NCBI GenBank assembly: GCA_014380545.1
Contig: JACMJP010000441.1
Coordinates: forward strand, 1-12,974
Length of the DNA: 12,974 nt
Origin: Chitinophagales bacterium
Lineage (GTDB): Bacteria > Bacteroidota > Bacteroidia > Chitinophagales > BACL12
Reading direction: 5' to 3'
Of this stretch, positions 1-4,472 are shown in pieces. Position 1 is the stretch's first letter. The number at the start of each line of letters is the position of its first letter. The notes under the pieces are model-generated. The model was not told the DNA's origin, ran no database searches, and saw only the letters and a program-made list of their open reading frames with translations. The position numbers and the translations under genes were made by a program.

Positions 1-616
1 CTGTATCAATTATTACAACATCAATGTCCTGGGTTTTTGCTGCCTGCACTGTGTCAAAAGCAACTGCGGCCGGATCAGAACCCATTAGCTGTTTGATGAT
101 GGGTACGCCTGCTCTTTCTGCCCAAATAGTTAACTGATCTACGGCTGCTGCCCTGAAGGTGTCTGCTGCGCCAAGCAATACTTTTTTATTTTGTTTTTTA
201 AACTGGTAAGCCAATTTTCCGATAGTTGTTGTCTTTCCAACACCATTTACACCAACAACTAGCATAATATAAGGTTTGGTGTTTTCAGGAATTTCAAAAT
301 CAGAATATTCTTTTATATTATTTTCAGATAGAAGATTTACAATTTCATCTTTCAAAATTGTATTTAATTCATCAGTTCCAAAATATTTATCTCTGCTTAC
401 TCTTTTTTGTAAACGGTCAACAATTTTTACTGTTGTATCTACTCCAACATCGCTGGCAATTAAAATATCTTCGAGCTCATCAAGAAAATCATCATCCACT
501 TTGCTTTTTCCTGCAATAGCTTTTGTAATTCTTCCGAATAAACTTTGCTTCGTTTTTTCAAGCCCTTTATTAAGATCTTCTTTTTGTTCTTTTTTAAATA
601 TATCAAATAAGCCCAT
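1..616 (-). CDS. ftsY: Signal recognition particle receptor FtsY (3' end cut by window edge)
   Basis: FtsY is the SRP-receptor GTPase. It docks SRP-ribosome complexes at the inner membrane and hydrolyses GTP together with Ffh. The 205 visible residues start MGLFDIFKKE, a short amphipathic N-terminus that lacks the long acidic A domain of E. coli FtsY. A helical N domain follows (about 20-100, with DDDFLDELEDILIASDVG), then the start of the G domain: P-loop GVNGVGKTT at 122-130 and DTFRAAAVDQL at 152-162. The sequence stops just before the expected DTAGR motif because the window ends. The ATG at 616 is the first in frame and gives the normal Bacteroidota N-terminus. No SD precedes it. A strong terminator at 708-739 separates it from the ribosomal-protein genes upstream, so it probably has its own promoter in 620-705, although I could not identify one. 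Identity is near certain. Confidence 0.97.
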   Translation of the reverse strand, partial: MGLFDIFKKEQKEDLNKGLEKTKQSLFGRITKAIAGKSKVDDDFLDELEDILIASDVGVDTTVKIVDRLQKRVSRDKYFGTDELNTILKDEIVNLLSENNIKEYSDFEIPENTKPYIMLVVGVNGVGKTTTIGKLAYQFKKQNKKVLLGAADTFRAAAVDQLTIWAERAGVPIIKQLMGSDPAAVAFDTVQAAKTQDIDVVIIDT

Positions 617-707
617 GGAATATGTTCTATTTTAAATTTGTATTTAAATCCCTACATTCATAAACTTTTGCTATGCAATAAGCCCATTAAGTGATTAAGG
701 ATTAAAC

Positions 708-739
708 AAAAAAAGCCTCTACTTACATAGAAGCTTTTT
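708..739 (-). terminator. Intrinsic terminator after the bL28-bL33-bL38 genes
   Basis: On the minus strand a 12-bp stem (AAAAAGCUUCUA pairing with UAGAGGCUUUUU) encloses a six-base loop and runs into seven U. One pair is G-U in minus-strand RNA but would be an A-C mismatch in plus-strand RNA, so the element is built for minus-strand transcription. It lies about 20 bases past the DUF4295 stop codon. Confidence 0.85.
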
Positions 740-758
740 GAATTTTTTTATTCTAAGG

Positions 759-935
759 TTAGACATTTCCTTTCAGCACATCCTGCACTTTGTCTTTGTG
801 CACAATCCTTTCCCTAAAAATGTATGCACCTGTTTTTGGTGAACGTTCAGTTACAATCACTTTCACCATGTCTTTTCCTCCACCGGAAATTTTACCTTTT
901 GTCGCCACACGGGCGTTCTTACTTACCTTTCCCAT
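759..935 (-). CDS. DUF4295 small basic protein, probable ribosomal protein bL38
   Basis: This is a 58-residue, lysine/arginine-rich protein (MGKVSKNARV... ending DVLKGNV). Its core VTERSPKTGAYIFRERIVHKDKVQDVL matches the Bacteroidota-specific DUF4295 family, normally encoded just after rpmG. From memory, a Flavobacterium johnsoniae ribosome structure uncovered a new large-subunit protein named bL38, which I believe is this family; that link is recalled, not shown by the sequence. The N-terminus (about residues 1-22) is longer and more Gly/Lys-rich than I expect for the family. It is the last gene of the rpmB-rpmG block, 23 bases after rpmG and followed by a terminator. Unlike every other gene here it has a perfect SD (941-949). 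The start is the ATG five bases after that SD. Confidence 0.9.
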   Translation of the reverse strand: MGKVSKNARVATKGKISGGGKDMVKVIVTERSPKTGAYIFRERIVHKDKVQDVLKGNV

Positions 936-940
936 ATTGT

Positions 941-949
941 ACCTCCTTT
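941..949 (-). promoter_or_regulatory. Perfect Shine-Dalgarno sequence of the bL38-type gene
   Basis: The minus strand reads AAAGGAGGT, then five bases (ACAAT), then ATG. Nine consecutive bases are complementary to the usual 16S rRNA 3' end (ACCUCCUUU), at near-optimal spacing. The starts of rpmB, rpmG, ftsY, mpl, corA and the 974-residue gene have only AT-rich leaders. Bacteroidota ribosomes are known to hide their anti-SD, and strong SDs there are reported mainly at bS21/bS18 genes as regulatory elements, so this site probably controls translation rather than being routine. Confidence 0.85.
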
Positions 950-958
950 ATGTATGGA

Positions 959-1147
959 TTATTTAATTTCTTTATGAACAGTAACTTTCCTTAAATACGG
1001 ATTATATTTTCTTTTTTCAATGCGATCAGGCGTATTCCTGCGGCTTTTTGTTGTGATATATCTTGAAATACCAGGAACGTCAGTATTCTTTTGTTCTGTA
1101 CATTCAAGTATCACCTGTATCCTGTTGCCTTTACTTTTCTTAGCCAT
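959..1147 (-). CDS. rpmG: 50S ribosomal protein bL33
   Basis: A 62-residue large-subunit protein, MAKKSKGNRIQVILECTE..., with the family signature PGISRYITTKSRRNTPDRIEKRKYNPYLRKVTVHKEIK. It has only one cysteine, so it lacks the two CxxC pairs of zinc-binding bL33. This is the zinc-free form usual in Bacteroidota. It sits 13 bases after rpmB and 23 before the DUF4295 gene on the same strand, almost certainly one transcript. The leader is AT-rich with no SD. Confidence 0.97.
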   Translation of the reverse strand: MAKKSKGNRIQVILECTEQKNTDVPGISRYITTKSRRNTPDRIEKRKYNPYLRKVTVHKEIK

Positions 1148-1160
1148 TATTCTTTATTTA

Positions 1161-1406
1161 TTAATTCAACTTAATGTAATGCCCTTTTTTGCGCAACTGT
1201 TTTATATATGCGCTAATACCTTTTTTATTTATTGTTTTCAAAGTGCTGGTAGCTATTTTTAATGTTACCCAACGGTTCTCTTCAACAATAAAGAATTTTT
1301 TTTCTTGCAGGTTTGGATAAAACTTGCGCCTTGTTTTATGGTTCGAGTGCGACACCTTGTTGCCTGAAACCGTTTTCTTACCTGTTAAATCACAAACTCT
1401 TGCCAT
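1161..1406 (-). CDS. rpmB: 50S ribosomal protein bL28
   Basis: An 81-residue large-subunit protein beginning MARVCDLTGKKTVSGNKVSHSNHKTRRKFYPNLQ, which is the standard bL28 N-terminus. It then has NRWVTLKIATSTLKTINKKGI and a basic tail, KQLRKKGHYIKLN. The length is usual for the family in Bacteroidota. It is the first gene of the rpmB-rpmG-bL38 block. A promoter-like pair at 1435-1465 lies about 30 bases upstream. The ATG at 1406 has no SD. Confidence 0.97.
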   Translation of the reverse strand: MARVCDLTGKKTVSGNKVSHSNHKTRRKFYPNLQEKKFFIVEENRWVTLKIATSTLKTINKKGISAYIKQLRKKGHYIKLN

Positions 1407-1434
1407 GACTATTATTATTTTTCAAAATGGAACG

Positions 1435-1465
1435 CAAATATCGGCAGAATTACCCGAAAAGCAAA
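1435..1465 (-). promoter_or_regulatory. Putative housekeeping-sigma promoter for the rpmB block
   Basis: On the minus strand TTTG (complement of 1462-1465) is followed after 19 bases by GATATTTG (complement of 1435-1442). The second box matches the Bacteroidota -7 consensus TAnnTTTG at all fixed positions except the first. Transcription would start near 1429, about 20 bases before the rpmB ATG. The match is by eye; in AT-rich DNA such pairs arise by chance. Confidence 0.45.
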
Positions 1466-1486
1466 ACTTTTTGAGGAGTTTACCAA

Positions 1487-1517
1487 GAGCAGCATGTGGA
1501 TAGTCCAGACGCCGCTC
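1487..1517 (-). other. Long imperfect hairpin without a U-tract
   Basis: On the minus strand the arms GAGCGGCGTCTGGA and TCCACATGCTGCTC pair at 13 of 14 positions around a three-base loop (CTA). There is one C-C mismatch. Two pairs are G-U in minus-strand RNA but would be A-C in plus-strand RNA, which favours function as a minus-strand transcript. It begins about 10 bases past the stop of the 251-residue gene and ends about 20 bases before the rpmB promoter boxes. The bases after it (TTGGTAAACTCC) are not U-rich, so it is not a standard intrinsic terminator. It could be an RNA-stabilising 3' end, a terminator of another kind, or a dispersed palindrome. Confidence 0.55.
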
Positions 1518-1526
1518 TGTTTTAAA

Positions 1527-2282
1527 TCAATAAGCAAAGCCTATCCTGAATGCTATCCTGTTAATGTTGTATTTGTTTTCTGTATATGATCCTGAAAAAT
1601 CATCATTATACATTACAGTGTAGCTATTCATTTTATATCCGAGGCTCATGAGGAATGCTAATTTCCCCCGCTTAGGGTTAATTCTTATTCCAAAGCCGGA
1701 ACCATAAGTAATTCCTGATTTACCTTCTACATCTTGCTGCCAATACATTCCTTTTGCTGATATCGGGATGTTTAATCCTCCATCTAAATACACAAAAGGA
1801 GTGGTCCTGCTCTCTAAAAAATTCCACCTTCCGTCAGCATAAATACCTAACATATTTTCTCCAGCATATTCCAAAGCCAATCCAATTCCTGTTTGCAAAT
1901 GTTCATTAAACTGGTAGCCATTTATTGTTTCAAATGAAACGCCGAGCCGACTGTCTGTATAGGTTCCTTCGCCAAACAAAAACCCAATATTCGTAATATT
2001 ATAATATCCTTCACCACGGCTATTATAATGAGTAGTAGTGTTTTCCACTGGTATATCTTCCCTAGTCATTTTAAATATGTTATGAGCCTCAATAACAATT
2101 ATATTTTTCCCGGTTATTTCTATTTTAATAATACTATCAGGATATAATTCTATGATCGTCCCACGATAAACAGAACCATCATGCAAATACAAAACATCCT
2201 GCTGATCTGCATTTTGTGCGGAAATGTTTTCTGCGATCAGGCAAAATAAAAAGCTGTATAAAAACCATCTGTAATTTTTCAT
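1527..2282 (-). CDS. Secreted protein, probable outer-membrane beta-barrel, function unknown
   Basis: A 251-residue protein with a signal peptide at about 1-22 (MKNYRWFLYSFLFCLIAENISAQ). Residues 28-75 (DVLYLHDGSVYRGTIIELYPDSIIKIE...NIFKMTRE) form a small beta-rich segment. The pattern 'hydrophobic-hydrophobic-x-DGS-x-x-x-G-x-I' recurs in many Bacteroidota surface proteins. From about 93 to the end, alternating hydrophobic and polar residues with many Gly/Tyr suggest a porin-like barrel of roughly eight strands, and the protein ends FRIGFAY with a terminal aromatic residue, as outer-membrane barrels often do. No catalytic motif is visible. It is divergent from the LVIVD lipoprotein gene and is followed by a hairpin at 1487-1517. 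The start is the ATG directly before the signal peptide. Family assignment is only to a broad class. Confidence 0.75.
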   Translation of the reverse strand: MKNYRWFLYSFLFCLIAENISAQNADQQDVLYLHDGSVYRGTIIELYPDSIIKIEITGKNIIVIEAHNIFKMTREDIPVENTTTHYNSRGEGYYNITNIGFLFGEGTYTDSRLGVSFETINGYQFNEHLQTGIGLALEYAGENMLGIYADGRWNFLESRTTPFVYLDGGLNIPISAKGMYWQQDVEGKSGITYGSGFGIRINPKRGKLAFLMSLGYKMNSYTVMYNDDFSGSYTENKYNINRIAFRIGFAY

Positions 2283-2330
2283 ATGAAGTTTTTCAAGTTA
2301 ATTGTTAAAACGGAATAATTACACCCAACG

Positions 2331-2364
2331 TTTGGTGAAGAGGCATCGTTATCTTTTTAATTTG
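2331..2364 (+). promoter_or_regulatory. Possible promoter for the LVIVD lipoprotein gene
   Basis: TTTG at 2331-2334 and TTAATTTG at 2357-2364 are separated by 22 bases, resembling the Bacteroidota TTTG/TAnnTTTG pair with one mismatch in the -7 box. This would place transcription start near 2370, about 35 bases before the ATG at 2404, and supports that ATG over the TTG-like extension from 2302. Weak evidence by eye. Confidence 0.3.
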
Positions 2365-2403
2365 ATAATCCTTCTGCTTAGAAGCGGAACTAAAACTAAA
2401 ATT

Positions 2404-3687
2404 ATGAAAATAAAACAAAGCTCCTTCTCCCCTCTTTTATTTATTATAATTATTTGTTCAATAAGTTTTTCTTCGTGTCTTAAAGACAAGTGTGAGCAGA
2501 CTTATACATATAGACTGTATGAACCTGTTTACATGAGCCTTACAAACTTAAGAGCAGCCGTGCAAACATTGCCTGCAAAAGAATTTAATGAGACTGGAAA
2601 GATTTATTACATGGAGCCTTATTTATTTGTGAATGAAATAAATGAAGGCATTCATATTATTGATAACAGCAATCCTTCAGCACCAAAAAATATTGCCTTT
2701 ATAAATATTCCGGGTAATATTGATATTGCAGTTAAAGGAAATACAATGTATGCTGATAGTTATATTGATCTTGTTGCACTCGATATTTCTGATCCTATGA
2801 ATGTTACTGAAGCAGGAAGAGTAGAGAATATCTTTCCTGACAGGGTTTACGAAAACGGATGGACAGGTGATCCGACTCAGGGTGTTATTGTTAACTGGAT
2901 AGAATCTGATACTACCGTTACCAGCGATTGCAATAACTATTATTATCCTATGTGGGAAGGCGTATTTGTTTCAGCCACTATGGATATAGCAAGTAATTCT
3001 TCCGGCTTAACTGGAACCTCCAGCGCTGCTCCGGGAATTGGTATTGCAGGCTCTACTGCACAGTTTGCAATAGTAGATGATTATTTATATTGTCTTGATA
3101 GCTGGAGTATGGATCTGTTTGATATTACAAATCCAACTCATCCTGTACAAACAACAACAGTGCAAATGCCCTGGAATATTGAAACAATATTTCCTTATGA
3201 AGATTATATATTTATTGGCTCAACAACCGGTGTGCAGATATATGATAATTCAAATCCGGCAACGCCAACTTTTATTTCGCAGTTTGTACATATAGAAAGT
3301 TGTGATCCGGTAGTTGTGCAGGGAAATTATGCATATTCAACTTTGCGTTCAGAAAATAGTTTTTGCGGTGGATTTACAAATGAATTAGATGTTATTGATA
3401 TAAGCGATATAACTAATCCACAACTTTCAAAAACATATAATATGTCAAGCCCTTATGGTTTGGGAATAGATAATGAATATTTATTTATATGCGATAAAAT
3501 TGCGGGATTAAAAATGTATGATGTTTCGGATCCGCTCGATATGCAGCTTTTGCAAACAGTAAATATTCAAACTCCCATTGATGTAATACCTGTTAACGGT
3601 TTATTAATAGTTATTACTGAAAATGCTTTTTACCAGTATGATTATTCTTCAGGAGGTTTAGTTGAATTAAGCTGGATGGGTAAATAA
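2404..3687 (+). CDS. LVIVD-repeat lipoprotein
   Basis: A 427-residue protein. The N-terminus MKIKQSSFSPLLFIIIICSI then SFSSC is a lipoprotein signal peptide with the acylated cysteine at residue 25. The body contains repeats of the LVIVD type, which are beta-propeller-like blades: IHIIDNSNPSAPKNIAFINIPG, LVALDISDPMNVTEAGRV, LYCLDSWSMDLFDITNPTHPVQT, VQIYDNSNPATPTFISQF, LDVIDISDITNPQLSKTY and LKMYDVSDPLDMQLLQTV. Each has a D-x-S/T-x-P core and the order 'what it is, then a change of value'. The family is common in Bacteroidota and its ligand is unknown; a surface or periplasmic binding role is inference. An upstream in-frame extension to 2302 exists but would bury the signal peptide, so I start at the ATG at 2404. 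It is monocistronic, ending at the terminator at 3723-3758. Confidence 0.9.
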   Translation: MKIKQSSFSPLLFIIIICSISFSSCLKDKCEQTYTYRLYEPVYMSLTNLRAAVQTLPAKEFNETGKIYYMEPYLFVNEINEGIHIIDNSNPSAPKNIAFINIPGNIDIAVKGNTMYADSYIDLVALDISDPMNVTEAGRVENIFPDRVYENGWTGDPTQGVIVNWIESDTTVTSDCNNYYYPMWEGVFVSATMDIASNSSGLTGTSSAAPGIGIAGSTAQFAIVDDYLYCLDSWSMDLFDITNPTHPVQTTTVQMPWNIETIFPYEDYIFIGSTTGVQIYDNSNPATPTFISQFVHIESCDPVVVQGNYAYSTLRSENSFCGGFTNELDVIDISDITNPQLSKTYNMSSPYGLGIDNEYLFICDKIAGLKMYDVSDPLDMQLLQTVNIQTPIDVIPVNGLLIVITENAFYQYDYSSGGLVELSWMGK

Positions 3688-3722
3688 ATGCTCCTCTTAA
3701 TAATTCGGGTTTTAGGTTAAAG

Positions 3723-3758
3723 AAAAAAAGTGGCGATAGAAATATTGCCACTTTTTTT
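3723..3758 (+). terminator. Intrinsic terminator of the LVIVD lipoprotein gene
   Basis: A run of A precedes a nine-bp stem (GTGGCGATA with TATTGCCAC, 3730-3738 and 3743-3751) closed by a GAAA tetraloop, followed by seven T. The internal G-T pair is a wobble in plus-strand RNA but would be a C-A mismatch on the other strand. The A-runs and T-runs would also allow weaker stopping of minus-strand transcripts. Confidence 0.88.
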
Positions 3759-3767
3759 ATACCACAT

Positions 3768-4124
3768 TTATTGTCCGGGCGGGTTTCTCATTTCATCAAT
3801 CTTATCATTGAGCTCAATCAATTGTTCAGGAGTAAGTTGCTTAAGGCGATCGCCCACATTTGGCAGCGGGCGGGGTTTTAGTGCCTGCAGGGGGTGGGTG
3901 GCTATGTCTTCAGTGGCATTTTCAGGCACCCACTGCACAAGGTCGTTTGGGGTGCATTAAAGGCGTAGGCACAGGGTGCCCATTACCCTAAAGGGGATGC
4001 TCTTGGCCTGCCCGTTTAGCAGGCGCTGTGCAAGACGGGGGTTTATGCCCTGTTTCAGCAACCATGCATAAGGCTTACTTATGCCTTTTGTAACCATCAG
4101 TTGTTCTAAGTTAATATTTATCAT
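3768..4124 (-). pseudogene. Cro/CI-type helix-turn-helix regulator interrupted by an in-frame TAA
   Basis: From the ATG at 4124 the frame reads MINLNLEQ-like sequence (MININLEQLMVTKGISKPYAW), then LLKQGINPRLAQRLLNGQAKSIPFRVMGTLCLRL, a stop (3957-3959, codon 56), and continues in the same frame for 62 more codons. The continuation starts CTPNDLVQWVPENATEDI and ends at TAA 3768-3770. The first part looks like an HTH_XRE domain, and CTPNDLVQW directly after the stop is the usual end of that domain (helix 5), so the stop splits a recognisable fold. Hand-counted G+C over 3841-4080 is about 56%, against 25-35% in lines on either side, and codons such as CTG, GCC and CCC are common. This suggests acquisition from a GC-richer relative. 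It could be a true pseudogene, a sequencing error, or a shortened 55-residue product. No SD is seen. Confidence 0.72.
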
Positions 4125-4172
4125 GCTATCAGCAATTTTACCGGATAAGGTAGTAATATTTAATTCATTTAT

Positions 4173-4361
4173 GGTGTAAATGATATCAGGAATGAGGTAA
4201 AACCATATCTGATGGAGGTATTACAAAATAAAAATGAGATAAGTAAAAATATTATTGAGGTATTACATTATAAAAAAGAGGTAATTAAATACATAAATGA
4301 GGTAAATTATGATATTATTGTGGCTTTTTATGATAAAAGTGAGAAATGCTATAAAATGCAT
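4173..4361. repeat. Degenerate 21-bp tandem array with GAGGTA phasing
   Basis: GAGGTA occurs exactly at 4194, 4215, 4257, 4278 and 4299, and as GAGATA at 4236, so six consecutive units are spaced by exactly 21 bases. Weaker copies keep the phase at 4173 (GGTGTA), 4320 (GTGGCT) and 4341 (GAGAAA). Two units share the longer GAGGTATTACA (4215 and 4257, 42 apart). The rest of each unit is A/T-rich and poorly conserved. Twenty-one bases is two DNA turns, so all hexamers face the same side of the helix, as in an operator or iteron array. It lies directly upstream of the HTH gene (start 4124). The same phase also gives a short open frame on the plus strand with a heptad E-V pattern. I prefer a DNA element because GAG GTA is invariant at the third codon base as well. 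Beyond this array, 4125-4172 and 4383-4420 show nothing I can identify. Confidence 0.8.
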
Positions 4362-4420
4362 GATTTATTTCACCCGATAATAAACCTGCACCGGGTAATG
4401 TGCCATTTCAAACTGAAATA

Positions 4421-4452
4421 AAAAAGGGTACTGTTTTCACAATACCCTTTTT
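4421..4452 (-). terminator. Intrinsic terminator of the 974-residue T9SS protein gene
   Basis: In minus-strand RNA, GGGUAUUGU and ACAGUACCC pair over nine positions around a GAAA tetraloop, flanked by A-run and U-run. The U-G pair is a wobble only on this strand. It begins about 20 bases past the stop at 4473. Architecture is the same as the terminator at 3723-3758. Confidence 0.85.
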
Positions 4453-4472
4453 ACAATTTAAGTATATATATA

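Noticed and set aside
276..635. Plus-strand open frame over the ftsY region.
   Set aside because: It is antisense to a clear FtsY coding sequence with an intact P-loop and has no recognisable protein features.
1020..1262. Hydrophobic plus-strand open frame across rpmG and rpmB.
   Set aside because: It is antisense to two unmistakable ribosomal-protein genes and spans their intergenic gap.
2302..2403. N-terminal extension of the LVIVD lipoprotein by 34 residues.
   Set aside because: It would place a basic, unrelated stretch before a complete lipoprotein signal peptide; the ATG at 2404 gives a normal lipobox position.
3730..3960. Plus-strand open frame opposite the HTH gene.
   Set aside because: It begins inside the terminator and is the antisense shadow of a recognisable HTH gene; the open stretch follows from the GC-rich composition of that gene.
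4212..4421. 69-codon open frame on the plus strand with a heptad E-V pattern (MEVLQNK, NEISKNI, IEVLHYK...).
   Set aside because: It coincides with the 21-bp array, and the identical GAG GTA codons suggest DNA-level repetition. The frame is also open for several codons upstream of the ATG without a better start, and there is no SD or family resemblance. I treat it as a by-product of the array, though expression is not excluded.
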